64,000 nucleotides of DNA from Herbaspirillum sp. RV1423 (GCF_000577615.1 NZ_CBXX010000007.1:124001-188000); one strand, 5' to 3'; shown: positions 44,418 through 53,905, counted from the first letter of the stretch. Notes: a model not told the origin generated them from the sequence alone. Translations and numbers: made by a program.

Positions 44418-46246
44418 CCGCCTCGCGTCTGCACCGCTTTCAACCGCGCTTGCCCGCTGTTCGCCATCCGCACAGATTTTTCCTTGCGGCGCTATTGCCC
44501 TTGCTCGGATTGTTGCTGGCCATTCTGTCGACGATGGTGCAGGCGGCCACGACAACGACATCCACAACGGAAACGATCACCGTCGCGCCGGGCCAGTCTT
44601 ATCTGGTGTTTTGTTATCACTCGGTACCTGCAACGGCCAATGGCAGCGCAGGAGCCAACAGCACAACCAATTTCGCAGGCCAGTTGGCCTGGCTTCGCAG
44701 CAACGGCTACACCGCCATCAGCATGGACGACATACTGCGGGCCAAGGCCGGCCAACGTCCGTTGCCGCAAAAGAGCTTTTTATTGACAGTGGATGACGGT
44801 TACGAAGATTTTTACGTGAATGTCTTCCCGTTACTGAAGCTCTATAAGATCCCGGCGGTATTCGGTCTGGTCGGACGGTGGATTGAGGATGGCCGCGATC
44901 CGAAAGTCAGTCAGAGCGACCCTGGTTATGCCAGCCAGCAATTCGTGAACTGGGCGCAGGTCAGGGAAATGTCCGACTCCGGCCTGGTGGAAATGGCGTC
45001 GCACAGCTACGACCTGCATCACGGCATTCTCGCCAATCCGCAACACAATACCGAGCCTGCCGCAGTGACGCAGGAATATGACCCGGACAAACAATCCTAT
45101 GAGACGCCCGATCAACGTCGTCTGCGCGTCAGATCCGATCTGCGCAAGAACTCGGCCCTGATCGCCCGCCACACAGGAATCCGGCCTCGCATCATGGTCT
45201 GGCCGTATGGAGCGGTGGACCGCATCTCGGCGGAGGAGGCTGCCGCCGCCGGAATGCCGATCAACTTCACATTGACGGATGGCGTAGGTTCGACGCTCGA
45301 CACCGCCGTCATCCCGCGGAATCTGATCGGCGATGAGCTGCCGCTGACCAGCTTCACCTACATGGTTACGCACGAAGTGCTGCAAGACAATGCCGATGCG
45401 GTGCGGGCGATCAAAATCAGTCTTGACCGGGTCTACGATCCCGATCCGACGAAAGAAGACGAAAAGCTCGGCCGCATGCTCGATCAGACTGCCAGGCTCG
45501 GGATCAACACGGTCTTGCTGCAGCCCTTTGCCGCACCGGCTAGCGGGCGTTTCTCCAGCGAAGCTTATTTCCCTAACTCGGTGTTGCCGATGCGCGCAGA
45601 TCTGCTCAATCGCGTGGCCTGGCAATTTCGCAGCCGTCTTGGCGTAGATGTGTTCATTCTGATCGATACCGCCAAGGTTGCACGTATTGAGAGCGGCATT
45701 CCGCATCCGCTCGACATCTCGGATCGGGAAGACCGCGAGCACTTATTGAACCTGTACAGCGAGCTTAGCCTGGCAAGCCCTGCCCAGGGACTGATGTTTG
45801 ACACCCCCGCCGTTGACGGGGCGCAATTCAACTTCTACGTCGAACTGCTGGGGCGCAGCAGTTACATCAGGCCACCCATGCTGTTTTACGCCGCCGGCGA
45901 TGAGAATTCGGCTGACGCCATCATTCATTTATCGTTCTCGCATGCGATGACGGGAGCGTCGGACAGAGTTGCTTTTCCTGCGCCCGTCGACGCACCGCCG
46001 GACAAGATGGCGACCTTCGTGCGGCAACTCCCGGCAAACCGGGCCGGCATCCTTAGCTTGCCGGTCAAGGGAGCCAGCATCAAACAGCTTGAGAACGTCG
46101 TGGAGAACATGTCTTTTTTCCAGCGGCATGGTGTGTCCGATTTCATGCTTGACGACGACACGTTCATGGACGATCCGGTGAAGTTCGATATGTTGAGAAA
46201 GGCCGTGTCCCTCAAAAACAATCCGCTTCTTACACCAGGGAAATAG
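44414..46246 (+). CDS. pgaB: PNAG N-deacetylase PgaB
   Basis: 610 residues. An N-terminal membrane segment (FFLAALLPLLGLLLAILSTMVQ) lacks a lipobox, so it is anchored or secreted differently from E. coli PgaB. The CE4 deacetylase domain has the metal site D-D in TVDDGYEDFY and H-x4-H in HSYDLHHG. The C-terminal TIM-barrel-like domain (about 320-600) is shorter than in E. coli (672 residues total). The segment equivalent to its catalytic aspartates reads GLMFDTPAVDGA, so hydrolase activity there is uncertain. Confidence 0.93.
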   Translation: MTASRLHRFQPRLPAVRHPHRFFLAALLPLLGLLLAILSTMVQAATTTTSTTETITVAPGQSYLVFCYHSVPATANGSAGANSTTNFAGQLAWLRSNGYTAISMDDILRAKAGQRPLPQKSFLLTVDDGYEDFYVNVFPLLKLYKIPAVFGLVGRWIEDGRDPKVSQSDPGYASQQFVNWAQVREMSDSGLVEMASHSYDLHHGILANPQHNTEPAAVTQEYDPDKQSYETPDQRRLRVRSDLRKNSALIARHTGIRPRIMVWPYGAVDRISAEEAAAAGMPINFTLTDGVGSTLDTAVIPRNLIGDELPLTSFTYMVTHEVLQDNADAVRAIKISLDRVYDPDPTKEDEKLGRMLDQTARLGINTVLLQPFAAPASGRFSSEAYFPNSVLPMRADLLNRVAWQFRSRLGVDVFILIDTAKVARIESGIPHPLDISDREDREHLLNLYSELSLASPAQGLMFDTPAVDGAQFNFYVELLGRSSYIRPPMLFYAAGDENSADAIIHLSFSHAMTGASDRVAFPAPVDAPPDKMATFVRQLPANRAGILSLPVKGASIKQLENVVENMSFFQRHGVSDFMLDDDTFMDDPVKFDMLRKAVSLKNNPLLTPGK

Positions 46247-46251
46247 ACAAG

Positions 46252-47514
46252 ATGGAAAATCCATCATTTTACGTAGCGATGCTTGGCCTGATATCGGACT
46301 ATGTGTTTTTTTATCCGCTGGCAATGACTCATGTCTGGCTCATCGGCGCGCTGCTGTACTACCTGAAGTGGGAACGCGCGCAGCCGGAAACCGTCAGGCT
46401 GGCGCACTATCCTCCGATCTCGATTCTGCTGCCTTGCCATAATGAAGGCGACAACGTTTACGAGACCATCGGCTGGCTGTTGCAACAAGATTATCCGGCC
46501 TACGAAATCATCGCGATCAATGACGGCAGCACCGATAATACGGGCGAGTTGCTGGATCAGCTATGCACGATGCATCCCAAGCTACGCGTGGTGCATCTGG
46601 CAGCCAATCAGGGAAAGGCGGTAGCCATGTGCGTCGGCGCGCTGCTCGCCAACAGCGAGTATCTTGTCTGCATCGACGGCGATGCATTACTGGAGGTCGA
46701 TGCCTGCAGTTGGATGATGTCGCATTTCGTGCACCCGCACGTGGGCGCCGTCACCGGCAATCCGCGCATTCGCAATCGCTCTACCTTGCTGGGGAAAATT
46801 CAGGTCGGAGAATTCTCAAGCATTGTCGGCATTATCAAGCGTGCGCAGCGTATCTACGGCCGTATATTCTCCGTGTCTGGCGTCGTAGCGGCATTCCGCA
46901 AGTCGGCGCTGGCCGAGGTCGACTTCTGGACGCCGGACATGATTACCGAGGACGTCGACGTCACCTGGAAATTGCAGCGCGCCGGCTGGGAAGTCCGTTT
47001 CGAGCCCAAGGCGAAATGCTGGATACTGATGCCGGAAACCTTTGCCGGCCTGTGGAAACAGCGGCTGCGCTGGGCGCAGGGAGGATCCGAAGTTTTTCTG
47101 CGCAACGCCGACATCTTCCTGCATTGGAAACACCGCCACATGTGGCCCATGTTCATCGAGCTGGCAGCCAGCTTGCTATGGGTCTATGCCACCGCCTCGT
47201 TGACAGTGATTTTGCTCATTGCTTTTTTGCTCGGCGAGAGTACGCCGATGCAGCCTTGGCAATCGATCTTATCGACGCAAAGTACATTCTTCATCCTGAT
47301 CATCAGCTCATTGATCCAGTTCAGCTTTGGCCTGTATCTCGATAGCCGCTACGAGAAAGACTTATGGAAGACCTATGTGTGGATCATCTGGTACCCCTTT
47401 GTGTACTGGATAATGATAGCCTGCGCGACGCTTGTCGGATTTCCGAAGGCGCTATTCAGGAAAAAAGGACAACGAGCAGTCTGGACCAGTCCGGACAGAG
47501 GATTCAAATCATGA
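46252..47514 (+). CDS. pgaC: PNAG synthase glycosyltransferase PgaC
   Basis: A 420-residue family-2 processive glycosyltransferase in the inner membrane that polymerises UDP-GlcNAc. Catalytic motifs are INDGSTDN, CIDGDA (DxD), TEDVD and the processivity motif QRLRW in LWKQRLRWAQGG. There are N-terminal hydrophobic segments and about three C-terminal membrane helices (WVYATASLTVILLIAFLLG and onwards). It needs PgaD and c-di-GMP for activity (family knowledge). It follows pgaB by 5 bp and overlaps pgaD. Confidence 0.95.
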   Translation: MENPSFYVAMLGLISDYVFFYPLAMTHVWLIGALLYYLKWERAQPETVRLAHYPPISILLPCHNEGDNVYETIGWLLQQDYPAYEIIAINDGSTDNTGELLDQLCTMHPKLRVVHLAANQGKAVAMCVGALLANSEYLVCIDGDALLEVDACSWMMSHFVHPHVGAVTGNPRIRNRSTLLGKIQVGEFSSIVGIIKRAQRIYGRIFSVSGVVAAFRKSALAEVDFWTPDMITEDVDVTWKLQRAGWEVRFEPKAKCWILMPETFAGLWKQRLRWAQGGSEVFLRNADIFLHWKHRHMWPMFIELAASLLWVYATASLTVILLIAFLLGESTPMQPWQSILSTQSTFFILIISSLIQFSFGLYLDSRYEKDLWKTYVWIIWYPFVYWIMIACATLVGFPKALFRKKGQRAVWTSPDRGFKS

Positions 47515-47999
47515 AATCGCAACTCATCATCAACCTGAATACGTCCAAACGACCGTTGATACGCGCCCGCGACAGTGTATTGTTCTTCTCTTGCTGGGCG
47601 ATGTGGGGCGCCGTCTTCCTGGCGGTCGTCAATGGCAGCGAATGGAGTGAACTGGGCACATCGTTTCAGCACTGGCTGATGGCGCAAGAAATTTTTCTCA
47701 GATCTCTGCTGGCGTCGTTTCATATCCCGACGACCTATGTGATGATGCTGCTGCTATTGGTCGTCGGCTTTTCACTATGGTCGGCGGCAAACCTGGTGCT
47801 ATCCCCTCCCCTCCGCGCGCAAGGCGCGACGCCCCCGTTGACGCTCGAAGATATGGCGCGTCATTTCCACCTTGATCTGGCTCTGGTCGATGCAATGCAG
47901 AAGGAAAAACAGGTTCTGGTTTTTCATGCTTTGTCCGGTGTGGTGACGGAATTGCGCAGAGTGCAAAACCGTCCGCAACATCAGCTTCTGGAAGCATGA
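47511..47999 (+). CDS. pgaD: PgaD, c-di-GMP-responsive subunit of PNAG synthase
   Basis: A 162-residue inner-membrane protein with two helices (SVLFFSCWAMWGAVFLAVV and YVMMLLLLVVGFSLWSAANL) and a cytoplasmic C-terminal region. It has the topology and operon position of PgaD, with the TSKRPLIRARDS opening seen in relatives. The ATG overlaps the pgaC stop (ATGA). Longer than E. coli PgaD (137 residues) by a C-terminal extension. Confidence 0.88.
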   Translation: MKSQLIINLNTSKRPLIRARDSVLFFSCWAMWGAVFLAVVNGSEWSELGTSFQHWLMAQEIFLRSLLASFHIPTTYVMMLLLLVVGFSLWSAANLVLSPPLRAQGATPPLTLEDMARHFHLDLALVDAMQKEKQVLVFHALSGVVTELRRVQNRPQHQLLEA

Positions 48000-48006
48000 A
48001 TACCGT

Positions 48007-49179
48007 ATGCAAAAATCATTCTTCGGTCTTGTCGGCGTCGGATATGTTTCGCTGAATCTTTCATTGCTGCTCTCCGACGCCCACGCTGCTACGAACGCGC
48101 ACAACAAGATCAAGACGACACCCGCACCAACGCCGTTACAGATTGAGTTGGTCGTCAGAACCGTCAATAATTTCAAGACGAAGAAAGACATAAGCGATTT
48201 TTTCAGGCATGCGAAGAAGGCCCATGTGACCCTTGTTCATCTCAACGTCAAACAGGATGAAGACGATGAGCGCCCCTCCGGCCAAGTCTACTATGCCAGC
48301 AGCATCGCGCAGATTGCCGCAGGCTACGAGAAGTTCGATGTCCTCGCAGCCGCCATCGCCGAAGGCCATCGGCTCGGCATCAAAGTCTATGCGTGGATGC
48401 CGCAATTCCATGATCAGGCCGCGATGCGACTGCACCCGGAATGGCAGATGCAGTCTGCCGAAGAAGGCAGCAGCCGGGCATATAAAGGAAAAAATAACAC
48501 CGAATTCTTCATCAACCCGATCAATCCCGATGTGCAAGCCTATGAGCGTAGTCTTATCGCGGAAGTCGCGCGCAACTATCGTGTCGATGGCATTTCGCTC
48601 GACTGGCTGCGCTTCGACGATGTCAACATGGATGTCGGCGACTATACACGCCAGCTTGCGATACAGGAAATCGGCATTGATCCCTTGCTGCTGAACTACG
48701 CTGAGCCCTCTGCGTCCTCCGCTGCCTGGCAACGATGGCGTGCAAGAAAAATAGGCGCCTATGTCCGCGGCGTACGAGAAACGTTGAAGGATGTCCGACC
48801 AGGTGTGAAACTGGCCGCCTTCCTGTTGCCGCCGGAATTCACCGAGGTCGGCCAGAACCTGGCCGCCTTCAGCGCCGATTTGGACGAAGTATTGCCGATG
48901 GCATACTTTAAGGATTGGGGACGATCGGCCGGTTGGGTGAGTGGCAAGCTTATGCAGGACGTCGTACGTAAAAAGAGCAGCAGTACGCAAATCAAACCTA
49001 CGCTCGACGGTACCGGAACGGAGAAACAGAACATCGGCATTCTGATCGATATCCGGAAGATGTTTCCGGAAGTGCGATCGATTGCCTGGTTTTCGGCGGT
49101 CTACTGGCAGCCGGCGGAGATGGAGCGCATCGCCGCCATGCACAAAGCCGCGATGAGAGCGCGGCAGGCAGTGAATTGA
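48007..49179 (+). CDS. Secreted glycoside-hydrolase-like protein, fifth gene of the pga operon
   Basis: 390 residues with a signal peptide (about 1-28). The mature part resembles the TIM-barrel of PgaB C-terminal and GHL10-type glycoside-hydrolase-like domains: VTLVHLNVKQDEDD, LGIKVYAWMPQF, NPDVQAYERSLIAEVA, and the acidic strand VDGISLDWLRFDD carrying likely catalytic aspartates. Eight bases separate it from pgaD, so it belongs to the operon, yet the classical pga operon has four genes. It could cleave or bind PNAG in the periplasm and complement the PgaB C-domain (inference). Confidence 0.8.
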   Translation: MQKSFFGLVGVGYVSLNLSLLLSDAHAATNAHNKIKTTPAPTPLQIELVVRTVNNFKTKKDISDFFRHAKKAHVTLVHLNVKQDEDDERPSGQVYYASSIAQIAAGYEKFDVLAAAIAEGHRLGIKVYAWMPQFHDQAAMRLHPEWQMQSAEEGSSRAYKGKNNTEFFINPINPDVQAYERSLIAEVARNYRVDGISLDWLRFDDVNMDVGDYTRQLAIQEIGIDPLLLNYAEPSASSAAWQRWRARKIGAYVRGVRETLKDVRPGVKLAAFLLPPEFTEVGQNLAAFSADLDEVLPMAYFKDWGRSAGWVSGKLMQDVVRKKSSSTQIKPTLDGTGTEKQNIGILIDIRKMFPEVRSIAWFSAVYWQPAEMERIAAMHKAAMRARQAVN

Positions 49180-49461
49180 GCCGCGCGCCCGGCGGATATC
49201 GCCAAAGTTCTGAAAGCACGATTTATCGAACAACACTGGCGAGGAAAAATCCTCTACCCAGGTTATTGATAAGAGTCCGAAATGCGATATCGAGCCAGAC
49301 GGATTGACGCCCAGACCGGATTTCCGCAGCGGCGATACACGCTATAGAATCTGAAAAAATCGTCGAGTTTCATATCATGACCGTATTGTGATGGTTGAAA
49401 TTGCCTCATGATCTTTGATTGCTTCTGCCAGAACGAGGCGTGCGGAACAGGAACACGCAAG
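49180..49461. other. Intergenic region after the pga operon, nothing identified
   Basis: About 280 bp between the pga-linked hydrolase gene and the convergent small gene. No T-tailed hairpin, FNR-type box or repeat is apparent. Confidence 0.5.
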
Positions 49462-49653
49462 TCAATAGCCTCTCTTGGCGCGCGCAATCACATCGTTGGC
49501 CAGCAACCGGACGGCGGCAATCGCCGTGCCGTCCAGCTTGGCTCGTTCGTCGCACAGCAGGAGCAGCAAGTGATGCATTTCCGACAGCAAATCATTGAGG
49601 GCGTTATTCAGGACCAGCAAAGACTCGATGGCATCATCTGATGATTGATTCAT
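49462..49653 (-). CDS. Small hypothetical protein
   Basis: 63 residues, leucine-rich and probably all-helical (LLVLNNALNDLLSEMHHLLLLLCDE), with no signal peptide. The ATG at 49653 follows GAAGGGAACGACC, a plausible ribosome binding site. No family is recognised. It lies downstream of the terminator of the GlxA-like gene, so it would need its own promoter. Confidence 0.5.
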   Translation of the reverse strand: MNQSSDDAIESLLVLNNALNDLLSEMHHLLLLLCDERAKLDGTAIAAVRLLANDVIARAKRGY

Positions 49654-49679
49654 GGTCGTTCCCTTCTATGATCGGGATG

Positions 49680-49722
49680 GAACAAAAGGCGGTAGCCGGC
49701 GACAGCGCAAGTCCGCTACCGC
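49680..49722 (-). terminator. Intrinsic terminator of the GlxA-like gene
   Basis: On the minus strand, perfect arms GCGGTAGC and GCTACCGC (49722-49715 and 49696-49689) enclose an 18-base loop and are followed by CTTTTGTT. It begins 41 bp after the stop at 49763. Confidence 0.6.
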
Positions 49723-49762
49723 GCGGGTAGCCGAGCGTTGATGAAACAATGCGCTTCCCATC

Positions 49763-50848
49763 TCATCTTCCGCTCTTGCTGTACGCCAGCTCCACCGGTT
49801 CGCTTGCGCGTAATAGCTGCCGCGGTTGCAATGCCCTTTCGCTGCGTCGGTACTCGCATGGCGAGGTGTCGAGGTGCTTGCGAAACAGCTTGGCGACGTG
49901 CTCACCGCTGAAGAATCCGCAGCGTCGCGCAATCTTGTCGACCGGCAGATCGGTTTCCCGTAAATGCTGGCGTACGGCCTCCAGACGAATCTTCATAAGA
50001 AAGCTATGCGGCGTCTGTCCCGTCTCGCGCTTGAACTGGCGCTGGAAGTTGCGCTCGCTCATGGAGACGAAATTGGCCACGTCAACTATGCTGATCGACG
50101 ACGCCATATGCTCCTCGAGCCAACGCAGTGCTTTGTGGATCCGGCCGTTCCTGAGCGATTCATCGACGCGATGCGTGGTCTGCGGATGAGGGTGAGGATT
50201 TTCGCGTTGGCGCTGATAAGTGACCAGGCTTTGCGCCACGCGCTTCGCAAGCGTGGAACCCAGATCTTCCTCGAGCAAGCGTAGTGCAATATCTGCGCCG
50301 GTACCGGCATCGCTGGAAGTGAAAATGTTGCCGTCCTGGAAAATCAGGGTATCGCGCTCCACAACAATCAATGGAAACTCCTGCTGCAATTTATCCCGCA
50401 AAGCCCAGTGTGTCGTTGCTCGTCGATTATTGAGCAGACCGGTCGCTCCGAGTACGAAGACACCCGTGCATAACGCAGCGGTGCGACGTATGCTGGAGTG
50501 CGTATCTTGCAGCCATTGGATCAACCTGGGATCGCGATAGGCATCGAAATTTCCGCTGCCGCTGGCAATGATCAAACTGTCCAAATTATGCGCGTCGGCG
50601 GGCGGCAACGGACTTGTCATCACCGCCACCGACGACGACGACATGATCATTCCTCCCGATGGCGACAGCAGCGACAGCCTGTAGCCTGTCGACCCCGAAA
50701 ATACCGAAGAAATCAGCTTGTCGCCCACGACAAAAACCTCCGCGGCACCGACGATGTCGGCCAGGATAACGCCATCTGAGACGATGATGCCGATATGCCT
50801 GATGGCTGTACGATCTTCAGCCGACTGTATTGTTTGAAAACTTTCCAT
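49763..50848 (-). CDS. GlxA-type AraC regulator (DJ-1/PfpI + AraC HTH)
   Basis: About 361 residues: DJ-1/PfpI-like domain (about 15-190, IRHIGIIVSDGVILADIVG, with AALCTGVFVLGATG at the nucleophile elbow, cysteine present) and AraC HTH pair (about 235-335, FVSMSERNFQRQFKRETGQTPH and ARRCGFFSGEHVAKLFRKHL). It is the intact paralogue of the frameshifted gene at 32785-33866. ATG 50848 is selected after GGAGAGATTCG; an upstream ATG at 50911 is possible. It stands alone with a terminator behind it, close to the pga island, which it may regulate (inference). Confidence 0.9.
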   Translation of the reverse strand: MESFQTIQSAEDRTAIRHIGIIVSDGVILADIVGAAEVFVVGDKLISSVFSGSTGYRLSLLSPSGGMIMSSSSVAVMTSPLPPADAHNLDSLIIASGSGNFDAYRDPRLIQWLQDTHSSIRRTAALCTGVFVLGATGLLNNRRATTHWALRDKLQQEFPLIVVERDTLIFQDGNIFTSSDAGTGADIALRLLEEDLGSTLAKRVAQSLVTYQRQRENPHPHPQTTHRVDESLRNGRIHKALRWLEEHMASSISIVDVANFVSMSERNFQRQFKRETGQTPHSFLMKIRLEAVRQHLRETDLPVDKIARRCGFFSGEHVAKLFRKHLDTSPCEYRRSERALQPRQLLRASEPVELAYSKSGR

Positions 50849-51106
50849 TTTTACGAATCTCTCCAGATAACTGACGATTCTTTCGCACCCGCCGTTTTCC
50901 GACAGGTCCATCTTTTGTGGAATTTTTCTACTGCTGTTCGTTAAATAAAACGACTCGAAACATGTTTTTAATTAACAGCATTGCGAACAGCGAATACAAC
51001 ACAACGATCCGCTCTCCGCCCCTGCCGGCACTTCATGAAAATCCGGCTCCCACCCCTTTTTAAATCATTGCATTGCCACTTGCTGCGGTCTCCTCCAACA
51101 GCTTCG

Positions 51107-51364
51107 TTATTTGTGTGCAATGTCATCTTTGAGCCGCCCGATATCCAAAGTCAGTTCGGCCACTAGCTGTTTTAGTCTGCTGTTCTCTTCTTGCAGCACT
51201 TTCAAATCGTTCGAATACTCGGGATGCGCTCCGTATTGCTTTTTCCAGCTTAGAAAGGTCTTCTGTGAAACGCCTGTCTGCTGAAGAACATCCGCCAACG
51301 GTATGCCCAATTCTTCTTGTTTGAGTGCTGCTGCGATTTGCTCTCTTGTGGCGTTCCGCTTCAT
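51107..51364 (-). CDS. Stand-alone IS3-OrfA-like HTH/coiled-coil protein (second)
   Basis: 85 residues. HTH (REQIAAALKQEELGIPLADV and TGVSQKTFLSWKKQYG) and zipper (LQEENSRLKQLVAELTLDIG) align with the protein at 41885-42142. As there, no OrfB, inverted repeats or target duplication is visible nearby. It sits 57 bp downstream of the glycine-rich secreted protein gene on the same strand, hence possibly cotranscribed. ATG 51364 gives MKRNATREQ; the upstream extension looks non-coding. Confidence 0.75.
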   Translation of the reverse strand: MKRNATREQIAAALKQEELGIPLADVLQQTGVSQKTFLSWKKQYGAHPEYSNDLKVLQEENSRLKQLVAELTLDIGRLKDDIAHK

Positions 51365-51421
51365 TCCATAGCCTCTCTTCTTGGTGTCAGTGAAACAGGG
51401 AAGCACAAGGACTCCGGCAAA

Positions 51422-52273
51422 TTACTTGCCTTCAGCAACGGCATCCGTGATCGGTTTCGCCTCCGGCTCGTCATGCGTGACGGCTGCAACCGCCACATTG
51501 GCATCTGCCGGAACTGGTGCCGTGGCTGGTGCCACTGTCGCTGGCGCTGCCTCAAGAGGTTCGACGCCGAGGCGGCGACGGACAAATGGATCGGTGTATT
51601 GCTCCCGTGACTGATTCAGACTGGTGGTCGCAATTGAAGGAGGCGCCGCCGACGGACAGGAACGACCGGTAGCTTCAACTGCTTTGCGATTTGCCGCACT
51701 CTGGCAGAGCAAGGCCAGCGCCACATCATTGAGTCCCATGGCGCGAAACTCCCTGGAGTCCAGGCGCCGAACGCAAGCTTCATCAACCATCGTGGTGCCG
51801 CCGGTAGCGCCGAATCCGACAACCGACAGTCCGAACGAAGACGATCCCATACACGTATCGGAAAACGTCGACGTCAGCGAAGGTGCCGCCATCGCAGGCG
51901 CTGAGCGAACGGTATAGCTGCCGCCGTAGTCGACTGTCGCCTTTGTGCTGGCGGCACCGGCGCCAACGTCGGCGGCAGAACCAGCGCCCGTACCTGTCGT
52001 CCCGGAAGTCAGCGATACGGTGACGGTGGACGTGTTTCCGGATGCACTGCCTCCGGTCGCCGCCCCGCCAGTGGCGGAGCCCCCGGTGGCTGCGCCACCG
52101 CTTGCCGATCCGCCTGCTCCGCCTGCTCCGCCGTTCGCAGTCGATGACGAACTGGACGAAGGCGACGAACCTCCTCCATTACCGCCATTGCCTCCGCCAT
52201 CTCCCGATCCGGCCCATGCTGTTGGCAGAGCAAATATCGAGGCTGCCAACATCCCCGCTAACTTGTTTTTCAC
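51422..52273 (-). CDS. Secreted glycine/serine/alanine-rich protein with a cysteine-containing domain
   Basis: 283 residues from GTG 52273 after AAGGGAGTGGACC. A signal peptide (about 1-21) is followed by low-complexity sequence (about 22-85) with repeats such as GGAATGGSATGG, then a more ordered region with four cysteines (DTCMGSS, DEACVRRL, LLCQSA, RSCPSA). That cysteine pattern is seen in some plasmid and phage-related small secreted proteins, but I cannot name the family. The C terminus is alanine/proline-rich. It lies 86 bp downstream of another glycine-rich gene. Confidence 0.75.
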   Translation of the reverse strand: MKNKLAGMLAASIFALPTAWAGSGDGGGNGGNGGGSSPSSSSSSTANGGAGGAGGSASGGAATGGSATGGAATGGSASGNTSTVTVSLTSGTTGTGAGSAADVGAGAASTKATVDYGGSYTVRSAPAMAAPSLTSTFSDTCMGSSSFGLSVVGFGATGGTTMVDEACVRRLDSREFRAMGLNDVALALLCQSAANRKAVEATGRSCPSAAPPSIATTSLNQSREQYTDPFVRRRLGVEPLEAAPATVAPATAPVPADANVAVAAVTHDEPEAKPITDAVAEGK

Positions 52274-52359
52274 GGTCCACTCCCTTGTATTTTCTTGTTT
52301 CGCGGCGGGAGAGCCTTTGGGCCCTCCTGCTTTCTCTATTGCGTCACATTGGAACTGGA

Positions 52360-52938
52360 TCAGTGAATGAACGCTGTAGCGGCAGAGTTGCCACCGTTAC
52401 CGCCGTTACCCGCTGTCGCCGGACCGCTCATGACATTACCGCCCTTGGTCACGGAAAGCGCCGAGCCGCCGTTGTTGCTGTTGCCGCTTGCCGATGCGTC
52501 TGCCGAACCGGTCGACGAAAAAGTCTTGCCGCCGATTGCTACGGCATTGCCGTTAGCCGTTTGCGTGTTGCCGGAGGTGGTGCTTGCCGCCGGATGGAAA
52601 CCGCTCGGTGTGCCGCTGCCGGAAGTACGTCCGGCAGTGGTATTGCCGCCTGCTGCATTGACGCCGCCGGTCACTGTGCGATTGCCCCCTGTATTTGCGA
52701 CGCCGCCATAGTTGCCCTGGACCGCACCGCCGCCGGTCGCTGCTGCACCGGTAGTAGCGCCGCCTGTTGCATTGCCCGATGCAGCATTGCCGCCAGCACC
52801 GCCGTTACCGCCGGTTGAGGCGACAACGGTATTGATGCGTGTCGAATTCGACGCTTGCTGTTGGCTAGGGCCTTGATGGGCGATAGCCGGTACGACGAAC
52901 AATGTGGCTACGATTGCTGCGATGGTTTGCTTTTTCAT
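52360..52938 (-). CDS. Secreted glycine/asparagine-rich low-complexity protein
   Basis: 192 residues. Signal peptide (about 1-20, ending PAIAH), then almost entirely Gly, Asn, Ala, Ser and Thr with imperfect repeats such as GGNGGAGGNAASGNATGG and a C-terminal GNGGNGGNSAATAF. No cysteine. Such sequences occur in surface or matrix proteins, and the neighbouring PNAG operon makes a biofilm-matrix role attractive, but nothing in the sequence proves it. ATG 52938 follows AGGAGAAGTAAAA. Confidence 0.72.
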   Translation of the reverse strand: MKKQTIAAIVATLFVVPAIAHQGPSQQQASNSTRINTVVASTGGNGGAGGNAASGNATGGATTGAAATGGGAVQGNYGGVANTGGNRTVTGGVNAAGGNTTAGRTSGSGTPSGFHPAASTTSGNTQTANGNAVAIGGKTFSSTGSADASASGNSNNGGSALSVTKGGNVMSGPATAGNGGNGGNSAATAFIH

Positions 52939-53905
52939 TTTTACTTCTCCTGAAAGGACGTTGGATGCTTCACAAAACGGACTTATTAAAAAGGTCCTGT
53001 GCCGCCATTCGCCAATACAAGCCACGCTGCAATCGCTGCTCTCTCTTTTGAAAACTATCTCGTCGGCGCCATCGCTTGCTGCATATGCTTGTTTGGTTGA
53101 GTTGATATTAGGACGCTTGTTAAATTCGTTTGCGACAAAACCTTGTCAGCGAAAGACGCCATGGATGGCGCTTTTAGCCAAGCCTCGGGAAGATTGCAAA
53201 CAGAAAATCTTCTTCGTAGTGAGGAATACATGCCGACGCCTTTGCCCTTTCGGAAACGATGAACAAATGACTTTTCGCAAATGAGCCTCCACATGACATC
53301 GGGCTCTGGGTCGCAAGAAGAAATATCAATTTCAAAATCAATGCATCCCCAAACAACGAGGAAGCTGTACTGAGCAGATGGGACGTTCGTCGAAAGAATT
53401 GATATACGGTAGCTGCGGCAAGCCAAGGAAATAGACCTGATGGCAAGACGAGCTTCCGTCAATGAGAGAGAGAAAGACTGCGCGAGCCGGTATGACAGGC
53501 AACGCTTTCCGTGACGCTCTCAACTACCGACGAATGAATTGGGGGGAGGGGACACCGTTCGGTAAAAGGATGAAGCTGAAGTCAATTTACAGTAGAAATG
53601 GTTTTATTGACAACACAAATATACCTGGCATGAGTATTTTTTTGCGAATAGTCCACGGTTACCGGGTTTCCGCCTGCGTGGCAGCCCTCTTGAGTAATGC
53701 CCTTTGAAAACATTGGGAATTTGCACTAAAAATTGGCCCATATTCACGACACAATTCCATCCCGGCAATCAGATAGGGGAAGAGTTTCCAGCGATTGATA
53801 TGACATTGATGGGGATGACTTCAGCGAGGCCGCAAAACGTTCTCAAACACACCTCGCGCCATCTCGGCAAATCCCCTATGTCAGGATGGTTGTCGCGTTA
53901 ACTTA

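Noticed and set aside
52042-52818. Plus-strand frames opposite the glycine-rich genes
   Set aside because: Cys/Arg-rich shadows of Gly/Ala-coding sequence; the minus strand has signal peptides and ribosome binding sites.
53055-53462. 135-codon minus-strand frame in the gene-poor interval
   Set aside because: No ribosome binding site or family resemblance; composition looks random.
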